In this document: piece by piece, positions 18,999-28,526 of the stretch | Numbering within the stretch: position 1 is the first letter of the stretch | Layout: the number at the start of each line of letters is the position of its first letter | Source of the DNA: DASRIA01 sp963768885 | GTDB lineage: Bacteria > Actinomycetota > Thermoleophilia > Solirubrobacterales > JBBDJG01 | Direction of reading: 5' to 3' | Assembly: GCA_963768885.1 (NCBI GenBank) | Contig: CAVYJN010000006.1 | Coordinates: forward strand, 558,001 to 622,000 | DNA length: 64,000 nucleotides | Program-made: the position numbers and the translations under genes | The notes under the pieces: generated by a model | The model's database searches: none | What the model was told of the DNA's origin: nothing | Seen by the model: only the letters and a program-made list of their open reading frames with translations

Positions 18999-20375
18999 TT
19001 AGTGGTCCGCCGGCAGCGCCAGGGAGAAGGCGGTGCCCTCGCCCTCTTCGCTCTCCACCCAGACGCGCCCGCCGTGGGCGTCCGCGACCTCGCGGCAGAT
19101 CGACAGCCCCAGGCCGCTGCCGCTGCCGGCCCGGCCGCGCGCCGGGTCGGCGCGGTAGAAGCGGTCGAAGACCTGCGCGCGCGCCTCGGCCGGGATCCCC
19201 GGGCCGCTGTCCTTGACGGTCACGCCGACCTCGCCGTTGCTGCGCCAGGCGCTGACGATCACCTCGCCGCCCGGCTCCGAGAACTTGATCGCGTTGTCGA
19301 TGAAGTTCGTGAGCGCCTGGTGCAGCCGGTGCGGGTCGGCGATCGCCTCGGCGTGCTCGCCGTTGACCTCGAGCCGCACCTGCTTGGCGTCGGCCAGCGG
19401 GCGCAGCGGCCGCGCCGCCGCGTCGATCGCCTCGCCGAGGTCGACCGTCGTGGTGAGCAGCTCGAGGCGGCCCTCGTCCACGCGGGCGAGCGTCAGCAGG
19501 TTGTTCACGATGCGGCTCATCCGGTCCACCTCCTCGCGCGTGCTCTCGAGCACCTCGCGTGAGGCCGGGGGCAGGTCGTCGTCCATCAGGTTGACGTCGA
19601 GCTCGACCCGCATCGCGGCGAGCGGCGTGCGCAGCTCGTGCGAGGCGTCGGCGATCAGGCGGTGCTTCTCCTCGACGCCGCGCTCGAGCCGGTCGAGCAT
19701 CGCGTTGAGCGTCACCGCCAGGTGCCCGATCTCGTCCTCCGTGCGCGGCGGGGCGATGCGCTCATCGAGGCGGTCGATCCCGATCTCCTCGGCCTTGGAG
19801 GTCATGCGCTCGACCGGCCGCAGGGCCTTGCGCGCGAGCCACCAGCCGCCGACGGCCGTGGCGGCCAGCGCCGCCGGCAGCGCCAGGAGCAGGAGCAACA
19901 GGACCTTGTCGACCGACTCGTCCACGTGCCGCAGCGACTCTGCGACCACGAGCACCCGCTTGCGGCCGGCGCGCCGGACCGGCAGCACCGCCGCGCGGAA
20001 GCGATGCGCGCCGAGCTTCACGGTCACGATCTGGCGCTCGCCCGCGAGCGCGCGCCCGACGAACTCCTTCGGCACCAGCAGCCGGCGGGAGACGGGCTCC
20101 CCGTAGGAGACCAGGACGCGTCCACCCGGGGCCAGCACCTGCGAGGCCGAGCTGCCGTGCGGAAGCACGGTGCGGCTCACGTCGCGGAAGTCCTCGGCGC
20201 CTTCCTTCTTGTAGCCGCGTGCGATCTGCGTGGAGCCGGCCTGCACCTCACGCGTGACCGTGTCCTCCAGGTCCGCCCTCAGCTGGAACACGAGGAACGC
20301 ACTCAGCCCGATCAGGATGATCGCCAGCAGGACCGCGTACCAGGCGGTCAGGCGTACGCGGATCGGAAGCTTCAC
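18999..20375 (-). CDS. Sensor histidine kinase (EnvZ/CusS type)
   Basis: 458 residues with a GTG start at 20375 overlapping the regulator stop (GTGA); the longer frame to 21053 is a shadow of the regulator gene. TM1 (AWYAVLLAIILIGLSAFLVF), an extracytoplasmic sensor loop of about 120 residues, TM2 (LLLLLLALPAALAATAVGGW), HAMP with the linker MTSKAEEIG, phospho-acceptor helix IADASHELRTPLAAMRVELD, N-box NFIDNAIKFS, G1 DSGPGIP and G2 GSGLGLSI. All catalytic boxes are intact. Lying between two copies of an efflux module, it probably senses the exported compound or the damage it causes, by analogy with CusS/CzcS. Confidence 0.95.
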   Translation of the reverse strand: MKLPIRVRLTAWYAVLLAIILIGLSAFLVFQLRADLEDTVTREVQAGSTQIARGYKKEGAEDFRDVSRTVLPHGSSASQVLAPGGRVLVSYGEPVSRRLLVPKEFVGRALAGERQIVTVKLGAHRFRAAVLPVRRAGRKRVLVVAESLRHVDESVDKVLLLLLLALPAALAATAVGGWWLARKALRPVERMTSKAEEIGIDRLDERIAPPRTEDEIGHLAVTLNAMLDRLERGVEEKHRLIADASHELRTPLAAMRVELDVNLMDDDLPPASREVLESTREEVDRMSRIVNNLLTLARVDEGRLELLTTTVDLGEAIDAAARPLRPLADAKQVRLEVNGEHAEAIADPHRLHQALTNFIDNAIKFSEPGGEVIVSAWRSNGEVGVTVKDSGPGIPAEARAQVFDRFYRADPARGRAGSGSGLGLSICREVADAHGGRVWVESEEGEGTAFSLALPADH

Positions 20376-21046
20376 TGCGGCTCCAGCATGAAGCCGACAC
20401 CGCGCACCGTGCGGATCAGGCGCCGCCGCCGGAACGGCCGCTCGAGCTTCTTGCGCAGGTAGCCCACGTACACGTCCACCACGTTCGTGGACCCCTCGTC
20501 GCTCTCGTCCCAGACGTGCTCGAGCAGCTCGGTGCGCGGGACCACCTCGCCGGCGCGACGCGCGAGGAACAGCAGCAGCGCGAACTCCCGTGGCGTCAAC
20601 TCGACCTCGCGGCCGGCTCTCGTGACAACGTGCGCGGCCGGGTCGATGCACAGGTCCCCGATCTCGATCACCGCCGGGCGCTCGGACGGGCCGCGGCGGA
20701 TCAGCGCGCGCAGGCGCGCGAGCAGCTCGCCGAAGTCGAACGGCTTCACGAGGTAGTCGTCGGCGCCGGCGTCGAGCCCGCGGATGCGGTCCTTCACGTT
20801 GTCGCGCGCGGTGAGCATCAGGACCGGGACCCACTGCTCGCTGCGGCGCAGCTCGCGGCAGACCGTGAACCCGTCGGTGCCCGGCAGCATCACGTCGAGC
20901 ACGAGCGCGTCGTAGTCGTAGGACCCGGCCTGCGCGAGCGCTTCGTCTCCCGTCCCGGCCAGGTCGACCGCGTAACCCTCGCGTTGGAGCCCCCGCTGCA
21001 GCGCCCGCACCAGCTTCACGTCGTCTTCGACAAGCAGGAGTCGCAT
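20372..21046 (-). CDS. OmpR-family response regulator
   Basis: 224 residues. Receiver domain with acidic pocket VEDD, phospho-acceptor Asp51 (LVLDVMLPG), switch Thr in MLTARD and conserved Lys in YLVKPFDF. The C-terminal winged helix has ELTPREFALLLFLARRAGEV, the recognition helix region NVVDVYVGYLRKKLE, and the end VRGVGFMLEP. It is first in the two-gene operon with the kinase. It is transcribed away from pump A2, so the shared 200-base region (21047-21245) is the natural place for its binding site. Confidence 0.95.
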   Translation of the reverse strand: MRLLLVEDDVKLVRALQRGLQREGYAVDLAGTGDEALAQAGSYDYDALVLDVMLPGTDGFTVCRELRRSEQWVPVLMLTARDNVKDRIRGLDAGADDYLVKPFDFGELLARLRALIRRGPSERPAVIEIGDLCIDPAAHVVTRAGREVELTPREFALLLFLARRAGEVVPRTELLEHVWDESDEGSTNVVDVYVGYLRKKLERPFRRRRLIRTVRGVGFMLEPQ

Positions 21047-21106
21047 CGTTCACTCACCAGAGTAGTTGCCCGTGACGATCGTCTCCCGCTTTCGTGCAAA
21101 TTGGGG

Positions 21107-21136
21107 TTGACTTTTGAAAACGCTCCCGTGTAGGGT
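21107..21136 (+). promoter_or_regulatory. Putative promoter of the second RND module
   Basis: TTGACT at 21107-21112, 18-base spacer, TAGGGT at 21131-21136. Expected transcription start near 21143, about 100 bases before the A2 start codon. Nearly the same hexamers and the same spacer as at 10325 and 4119. Confidence 0.6.
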
Positions 21137-21154
21137 CGTCCAAGTCTGAGAAAG

Positions 21155-21184
21155 CTCTGAGAGATAAGTAAGAGGCTCTCAGAG
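21155..21184. promoter_or_regulatory. Perfect 9-12-9 inverted repeat in the A2 leader
   Basis: CTCTGAGAG (21155-21163), 12 bases, CTCTCAGAG (21176-21184). It is AT-richer than its surroundings and lies about 12-40 bases after the predicted transcription start. It could be the response-regulator operator or an RNA hairpin. The half-site TCTGAGA also occurs just before it. Confidence 0.55.
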
Positions 21185-21207
21185 GGGGATTTGGGATTTC
21201 CACGTCG

Positions 21208-21226
21208 CTCGCCCAGGATGGGCAGC
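21208..21226 (+). promoter_or_regulatory. Second hairpin in the A2 leader
   Basis: GCT-C-GCCCA-GGA-TGGGC-AGC forms an eight-base-pair stem with one bulged C and a three-base loop, just before the G-rich ribosome-binding region (GGGGGGAGGG) of A2. With the 9-12-9 repeat it makes a structured leader. Confidence 0.4.
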
Positions 21227-21245
21227 GCGGGGGGAGGGCATCTAA

Positions 21246-24200
21246 ATGATTGGTGCGATCGTTCGGTCGAGCCTGCGGTTCCGCCTGCTGGTGCTCGGCA
21301 TCGCCGCCGGGATCATGATTGTCGGCATCTCGCAACTGCGTGATGCGCCGACGGACGTGCTCCCCGAGTTCACGCCGCCTTACGTCGAGGTCCAGACCGA
21401 GGCGCTCGGCCTGTCCGCACAGGAGGTCGAGCAGCTCATCACGGTCCCGCTCGAGGCGGACCTGCTGAACGGCGTGGAGGGCATCGACACCCTCCGCTCG
21501 TCGTCCGTTCCGGGCCTTTCCTCGATCGTGATGGTCTTCGAGCCGGGCACCGACATCTACAAGGCGCGCCAGCTCGTGCAGGAGCCGCTCACGCAGGCCC
21601 ACGCGCTTCCGCACGTCTCGAAGGCGCCGACGATGCTCCAGCCGCTGTCCTCCTCGAGCCGCGTGATGATGATCGCGCTCTCCTCCGACAAGCTGTCGCC
21701 GATCCAGAAGTCGGTGATCGCGCGCTGGACGATGCGGCCGCGCCTGATGGGGGTCCCCGGCGTCGCGAACGTGTCGATCTTCGGGATGCGCGACCAGCAG
21801 CTCCAGGTCCAGGTGGACCCGCGCACGCTGCGTGACAAGAACGTGACGCTCAAGCAGGTGATCGCGACGGCCGGCAACGCGCAGGTCGCGTCGCCGGTGA
21901 GCTATCTCGAGGCGTCCACGCCGGGCACCGGCGGGTTCATCGAGACGCCGCAGCAGCGGCTCCAGGTCCGCAACGTGTTCGACAACATCGCCACTCCGGC
22001 GGAGCTCGGCAGGGTGCCGGTCGAGGGCACCGGCGGCCGGCTGCGCCTCACCGACGTGGCGAACGTCGTCGAGGACCACCAGCCGCTGATCGGCGACGCG
22101 GTCGTGAACGACAAGGACGGGCTGATGCTCGTCGTCGAGAAGTTCCCCGGCGCCAACACGCTCGAGGTGACGAAGGACGTCGAGAACGCGCTCGAGAAGC
22201 TCCAGCCGGGCCTCTCGGGGATGCAGACGGACACGTCCGTCTTCCGGCCGGCCACCTTCATCGAGGACGCGATCGACAACCTCACGCTGGCGATCGTGAT
22301 CGCCGCCGTGCTGCTGTCCCTGTTGCTCGCCGCCTTCCTGTTCCAGTGGCGGACCGTGCTGATCGCGCTGATCACGATCCCGGTGTCGCTCGTCGCGGCG
22401 GCGCTGGTGCTCGACGCGATGGGCGAGAGCTTCAACGCGATCTCGTTCGCGGGGCTGGCCGTCGCGCTCGCGGTGGTGATCGACGACGCCGTGGTCGGCG
22501 TCGAGAACGTCGCCCGGCGCCTGCGGCAGCAGCGCGAGGCCGGCGCCGAGGTGTCGGTCATGCAGGTCGTGACCGACGCGACGCAGGAGGTGCGCAGCCC
22601 GATGGGCTACGCGACCCTGATCGTCGCTGCTTGCAATCGTCCCGGTCGCGGTCATGGAGGGCCGCCCGGGCGCCTTCTTCGAGCCGATGGCGCTTGCATA
22701 CGCGCTTGCCGCCGTCGCGGCGATGGTGGTGGCGCTCACGCTCACGCCGGCGCTCAGCCTGATGCTCTTCTCGCGGGGAACGCCGGGTGGCGCCGAGTCT
22801 CCCGTGGTGAGGCGCCTCGCGCCGCGCTACGACCGGGGCCTGTCGCGCTTCGTGCGCCGGCCGCGCACCGCGCTGATCGCCGCGGGCGCCTGCGTGTTGG
22901 CCGTCCTCGTGGCGCTGCCGCTGATGGACAGCTCGGTCGTCCCGTCGTTCAAGGACCGCGACGTGCTCGTTCGCCTCGACGGCGACCCGGGCACCTCGAA
23001 CCCGCGCATGACACAGCTCGCAACCCAGGTGAGCCGCGAGCTGCGGGGCATCCCGGGGGTCGACAACGTCGGCGCGCACGTCGGGCGCGCGGTCGGCTCC
23101 GACCAGGTCGGAGACGTGAGCTCCAGCGAGGTCTGGGTCAGCATCGACTCCGGCGCCGACTACGACAAGACGCTCGCCTCGATCGAGGACACCGTCGATC
23201 GCGTGCGCAGCGCGCGCCACGACGTCGTCACCTACTCGACGCAGAAGATCAGGGACGTCGGGGCGCTGAACGAGGGCGAGAACCAGGTGACCGGCGACGG
23301 CCTCGACGTGCTGACGGGCTCCGACAGGCCGCTTGCCGTCCGCGTGTTCGGCCAGGAGCAGGAGGTCCTGCGCCGCCAGGCGGCAAAGGTCCAGCAGGTC
23401 GTGGCACAGGTCGACGGCGTCTCGAACCCGCGCATCGAGCAGCCCGCCGGCCAGCCGAACCTCGAGATCGAGGTCGACCTCGCGAAGGCGCGCCGGGAGG
23501 GCATCAAGCCCGGCGACGTGCGGCGCGCGGAGGCCGCGCTCCTGCAGGGCATCCAGGTCGGCAGCGTCTTCGAGGACCAGAAGGTCTTCGACGTGATCGT
23601 CCAGGGGACGCCCGCGACCCGCCGCAGCGTGGCAGGCGTGCGGAACCTGCTGATCGACAAGCCCGACGGCGGACAGGTGCGTCTCGGCGACGTCGCCGAG
23701 GTGCGGATCGCCGAGTCGCCGGCCGTGATCAGGCGCGACGCCGTGTCCCGCTACCTGGACATCGAGGCCGACGTCAGCGGCCGCAGCGTCGGCGACGTCG
23801 CCAACGACATCGAGGGCCGGCTCGCGAACGTGAGCCTGCCGCTCGAGTACCACGCCGAGGTGCTCCAGCAGACCACGAGCGGCGAGATCAACACGGGTCG
23901 CATGCTCGCGTTCTCGCTCGGGTGCGCGCTCGCGATCTTCCTGCTGCTGCAGGCCGGCTTCGGCGGCTGGCGCCTCGCGGTGCTCGCGTTCGTGACCGTG
24001 CCGGTCGCCTTCGCGGGCGGCGCGGTGGCGGCGCTGATCGACGGCGCCGAGCTGTCGCTCGGCTCGTGGATCGGCTTCCTCGCGCTGTTCGGCCTCGCGA
24101 CGCGCAACGGCATGATGCTGATCCGGCACTTCCAGCGCCTCGAGCGCGACGAGGGCCAGACGCTCGGCCCCGACCTCGTGCGCCGAGGGGCCGGCGACCG

Positions 24201-24565
24201 GTTCGCGGCCGATCGCGACCACGGCCGCGGCGCTGGCGCTCGTCGCCCTGCCCTTCGTCGTGATGGGCTCCCGGCCGGGGCTCGAGGTCGTCCAGCCGAT
24301 GGCGGTCGTGATCCTCGGCGGGCTCGTCACCACGACGTTCCTGAGCCTGTTCGTGCTGCCGGCGCTGTACCTGCGCTACGCGGTGCCCGCGACGCCCGGC
24401 ATGGCGCCCGAGGACGAGCTCATGCACCGCTGGGCCGGTGTCGGGCCCCGAGGCGGCCGCGGCGCCCGCGCCCGCGGGTGCGGCTCGGCAACGGCGACCC
24501 GCTGCCGGCGAAGACCGACGGTCGTGCCCGGCGTCACCGGCGCGGAGAAGGAGACGGCGTCGTGA
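21246..24565 (+). CDS. RND efflux permease A2 (five single-base insertions)
   Basis: Close paralogue of A1 (DVLPEFTPPYVEVQTEALGL is identical). ATG at 21246 after GGGGGGAGGG. Extra single bases near 22625, 24207, 24455, 24487 and 24523 break the frame; removing them gives exactly 1105 codons including the stop. TM4 has ALAVVIDDAVVGVENVARRL; TM10 has GLATRNGMMLIRHFQRLE. The restored tail contains EDELMHRWAGV and NGDPLPA, as in A1, and ends TGAEKETAS. The stop overlaps the GTG of P2. All breaks are insertions and no stop arises by substitution, which points to consensus error rather than decay. Confidence 0.85.
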
Positions 24566-25021
24566 GAGGGCCCGCACGCGAAGCGCCTGCGGGCGCTGGC
24601 GGCCGGTCTCGCCGTGGTCGGCGCGATGTCGCTGTCGGCCTGCAAGGAGGTCGAGGAGGAGAGCGCGTCGGCCTACGAGCCCGCGAAGCTCGAGGCGATC
24701 AAGGGCAAGAGCGACGACTTCCAGCGCGTGACGTTCACCAAGGAGGGCGCGGCGCGCACCGATCTGGAGACCGCGACCGTGCAGCGCAGCGGTGACCACA
24801 AGGTCATGCCCTACGCGGCGCTGATCTACAACGACGAGGCCAAGACGTTCGTCTACACGAGCCCGAAGCCTCTGACGTTCGAGCGAGTGCCGATCACGGT
24901 CGATCGCATCGCTGGAAACCGGGTGCTGATGTCAAAGGGGCCGGCGGTCGGCACCAAGGTCGTGACGGTCGGCGCGACCGAGGTGTACGGCGCCGAGCTG
25001 GACATAGCTGGAAGCCACTGA
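24562..25021 (+). CDS. Mini-adaptor lipoprotein P2 (one frameshift)
   Basis: Paralogue of P1. GTG start at 24562 overlapping the A2 stop (GTGA). One extra base near 24583 separates the start from the body; removing it gives 152 residues beginning with a signal and lipobox (VGAMSLSACKEVEEE). The body has VMPYAALIYNDEAKTFVYTS, PKPLTFERVPITVDRIAGN and GTKVVTVGATEVYGAEL. As in P1 there is no lipoyl domain or hairpin. The order A-P-B and tight spacing are kept, which supports a functional unit. Confidence 0.78.
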
Positions 25022-25041
25022 GGGCCAGGGGGTAGCGGGTA

Positions 25042-28000
25042 ATGCGTTGGATCGTTTCGAGAAGCCTTCGTTTCCGGTGGCTGGTGCTGTTCGCCGCCAC
25101 GGCGATCATGGTGTTCGGCGTCGCCCAGATCCCGAACGCGAAGGTCGACGTGTTCCCGGAGTTCGCTCCGCCGCAGGTCGAGATCCAGACCATCGCGCTG
25201 GGCAACTCCTCGACCGAGGTCGAGGAGCTGATCACGGTCCCGATCGAGGAGCAGCTCCAGGGGCTCGACGGCCTCGACGAGCTGCGCTCGAAGTCGGTCT
25301 CGCAGCTCTCGTCGATCCGGCTCATCTTCAAGCGCGGCACCGACGAGCTGCGGGCGCGCCAGCTGGTGCACGGAGCGCGTCGCGCAGGTCGCGCCGACGC
25401 TGCCGACCTGGGCGAGCCCGCCGTGGATCATGCCGCCGCTCTCGGCAACGAGCCGGATCATGAAGATCGGGCTCACCTCGGACGACCTCAACCTGATCGA
25501 GATGTCCTCGATCTCCTATTGGAAGATCAGGCAGCGCATCCTGCGCGTGCCCGGCGTCGCACAGGTCAACATCTTCGGCGAGCGCCTGCAGCAGCGACAC
25601 GTGCAGGTCGACCCGAACAAGCTGGCCGAGAACGGGGTCTCGCTGAGCCAGGTGATGGAGGCGAGCTCCGAGGCGCTCGACGCCGGCGTGCTCCAGTACG
25701 CGGACAGCTTCCTGGTGGGGACGGGCGGCTTCGTCGAGGAGAACGGCCAGCGCCTGAACATCCGCAACGTCCAGCCGATCCAGACCGCCGAGGACCTCGG
25801 CAAGGTGCCGGTCGTGAGGCGCGGCGGCCGGGTCCTGCGCCTCTCCGATCTCGGGCGCGTGAAGGAGGACCACCAGCCGATCTGGGGCGAGGGCGTCATC
25901 AACGACGGCCCCGGCCTGATGCTGATCGTGCAGAAGTTCCGCGGCGCCAACACGATGGAGGTCACGAACGGCATCGAGGACGCGGTCGACGAGATGAAGC
26001 CGGGGCTTCCCGGGCATGGAGATCGACACCACGATCTTCCGGCCCGCGACCTTCATCGAGCAGTCGATCGACAATCTCACGCGGGCGCTGCTGATCGGCA
26101 TCCTGCTCGTGATCCTGATCATCATCGCCTTCCTGTTCGAGTGGCGGACCGCCTTCATCAGCCTGATCGCGATCCCGCTGTCGCTGCTCGCGGCGATCCT
26201 CGTGCTCGACATACGCGACGCGACCATCAACGTGATGGTCCTCGCGGGACTGGTCGTCGCGATCGGGGTGGTGGTCGACGACGCGATCATCGATGTGGAG
26301 AACATCGTGAGACGCTTGCGTCAGGCACGGGCCGAAGGACGCGACACGTCGATGTTCCGAATCGTGCTCGACGCCTCGGTCGAGGTGCGCACGGCGATCA
26401 CCTACGCGACCGTCATCAACATCGTCGCGATCGTCCCGGTGTTCTTCCTCGAGAACCTCTCGGGGGCGTTCTTCAAGCCGCTGGTCATCTCCTACGGCCT
26501 TGCGGTGCTGGTCTCGATGCTCGTCGCGCTGACGGTCACGCCCGCGCTTTGCCTGCTGATGCTGTCCAGGGGCAAGCTGCGGGAGGGCGACTCGCCGCTC
26601 CTGCGGGTGCTGAAGCGCGGCTACGGCGCGATCCTCGTCGCGCGTCATCCGCCGGCCGAGCCCGGCGATCGCGACCGCGGCGGCGTGCCTGCTCGCCGGG
26701 CTGCTGATCTACCCGACGCTCGGCAACCAGCTGCTCCCGAACTTCAAGGAGCGCGATTTCCTGATGCACTGGCTGACCCAGCCCGGGACGTCGGCGCCCG
26801 AGGAGACGCGCATCTCGGTGTCGGCCTGCAAGGACCTGCGGGAGATCCCGGGCGTGCGGAACTGCGGCTCGCACATCGGGCAGGCGCTGATGGGCGACGA
26901 GGTCTACGGCGTGGACTTCGGCGAGAACTGGATCAGCGTCGACGAGAAGGTCGACTACGACGACACGCTCGCGTCCATCCACAGGACCGTCGAGGGATAT
27001 CCCGGCCTGTATCGCGACGTGCAGACCTACCTGCGTGAGCGGATCAAGGAGGTTCTGACCGGGACGAGCGAGTCGATCGTGGTGCGCGTCTTCGGCCCCG
27101 ACCTCGAGGTCCTGCGCGACAAGTCGGAGGAGCTGGCGGAACGCATCGGCAAGGTGGACGGCGTGATCGACGCGCATCCGAGCTTCTCGGAGGACCTGCC
27201 GAGCATCGAGATCGAGCTGGACCTCGGCGCCGCGCGCCGCTACGGCCTCAAGCCCGGCGACATCCGCCGGCAGTCCTCGACGCTGCTCGCGAGCGAGGAG
27301 GTCAGCGACATCTTCTACGGCGGCAAGGCCTACGACGTCCACGTGTGGAGCATCCCGTCGGCGCGCAACAGCGTCACCGACGTCGAGCAGCTGCCGATCG
27401 ACACGCCGGCCGGCGATCACGTCCGCCTCGAGAAGATCGCCGACGTGCGTCTCGCGCCGACGCCCAACAAGATCGAGCGCACCCAGCAGTCGCGCCGGAT
27501 CGACGTGGGCGCGAATGTCGAGGGCCGTGACCTCGCGTCCGTCGTCGACGACGTCGAGAAGCGAGCTCGAGGACGTCAAGTTCCCGCCCGAGGTGCACGC
27601 CGAGGTGCTGGGCGAGTCAACGGAGCTGAACGCCGCCCAGGACCGGCTGAACCTCTTCGGCCTCGCGGCCGCGGTCGTGATCTTCCTGCTGCTCCAGGCC
27701 GCGTTCGGCAGCCTGCGCCTGGCGGCGCTGACGTTCGTGCTGCTGCCGATGGCGCTGGTCGGCGGAGTGCTGGCCGTGAAGCTCGGTGACGGTGTGCTCT
27801 CGCTGGGCTCGCTGGTCGGCTTCCTGACCGTCTTCGGGATCGCCGCCCGCAACGGGATCCTGATGGTCAGCCACTTCCAGCACCTCGAGCGCGAGGAAGG
27901 GCGTGCCGTTTGGACCGGGGCTCGTGCTGCGGGGCGCGAAGGAGCGGCTCGCGCCGATCATGATGACCGCCACCGCGACGGGCCTCGCGCTCGTGCCGCT

Positions 28001-28184
28001 CGCGGTCGCGGGCAGCCTGCCCGGCCACGAGATCGAGCATCCGATGGCGATCGTGATCCTCGGCGGGTTGATCACCTCGACGCTGCTGAACCTGTTCGTG
28101 CTGCCGTCGCTCTACCTGAAGTTCGCGAAGAGCCGCAAAGAGCTTCGCGGCGCCGGCGCGGGGCCCGCGCCGCAAACGACCTAG
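25042..28184 (+). CDS. RND efflux permease B2 (five single-base insertions)
   Basis: Paralogue of B1, starting MRWIVSRSLRFRWL 20 bases after P2 with GGGGGTAGCGGG before the ATG. Extra bases near 25375, 26015, 26655, 27556 and 27900; after correction 1046 codons including the stop. Porter start DVFPEFAPPQVEIQTIALGN; TM4 AIGVVVDDAIIDVENIVRRL; TM10 GIAARNGILMVSHFQHLE; end YLKFAKSRKELRGAGAG. Last gene of the second module and followed by strong hairpins. Confidence 0.85.
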
Positions 28185-28192
28185 GGAAGGGT

Positions 28193-28240
28193 CACGGCAG
28201 ACGCCGTGTGCTGAACGGCCGTGCCCCCGGGCGCGGCCGT
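28193..28240. terminator. Tandem hairpins after pump B2
   Basis: First CACGGC-AGAC-GCCGTG (28193-28208), then ACGGCCG ... CGGCCGT (28215-28221 with 28234-28240), whose loop has further GC pairing. They fill the gap between B2 and the convergent small ORF ending at 28242. Likely bidirectional transcription stop, without a T-tract. Confidence 0.55.
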
Positions 28241-28241
28241 C

Positions 28242-28415
28242 TCAGCGATGCCGCTCGCGCTCGAGGATGCGCTCGGCGAGCGTCGCGGTCAGGTCCTCGA
28301 GCGCATCGGGGTCGACCCCCGCGCGCTGCCACACGCAGATCACGGCGTCGAGGATCTCCTTCTCGTCGAGACCGAACTCGATCGCGGTCTCGAGGGTGGC
28401 GCGTGCCGGCTCCAT
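28242..28415 (-). CDS. Small conserved-looking ORF, 57 residues, function unknown
   Basis: Reads MEPARATLETAIEFGLDEKE and ends LAERILERERHR, with strong G/C third-position bias and helix-forming composition, so it looks coding despite its size. The ATG at 28415 has no SD sequence. A second ATG at 28441 has an excellent GGAGG nine bases before it but is out of frame by one base. Given the indels in this stretch, the real start may be 28441 with one missing base (MSQHHRYS...). No domain recognised. Confidence 0.5.
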   Translation of the reverse strand: MEPARATLETAIEFGLDEKEILDAVICVWQRAGVDPDALEDLTATLAERILERERHR

Positions 28416-28526
28416 CGGCTGTAGCGGTGGTGCTGGCTCATCGGTCAGCCTCCGTCGTCGAAATCATCAACACGGTTGTGCCCGGAACGCCTGAGATGAG
28501 CATGAGAGCGTGGCCGTTGCCACGCG

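Noticed and set aside
10650..27900. Programmed +1 frameshifting
   Set aside because: No shared slippery sequence or stop-codon context at the break points, and they fall in many unrelated genes.
21246..28184. Pseudogene decay of the second RND module
   Set aside because: All breaks are single extra bases, no stop arises by substitution, and corrected lengths are exact multiples of three. Sequence error is simpler, though not proven.
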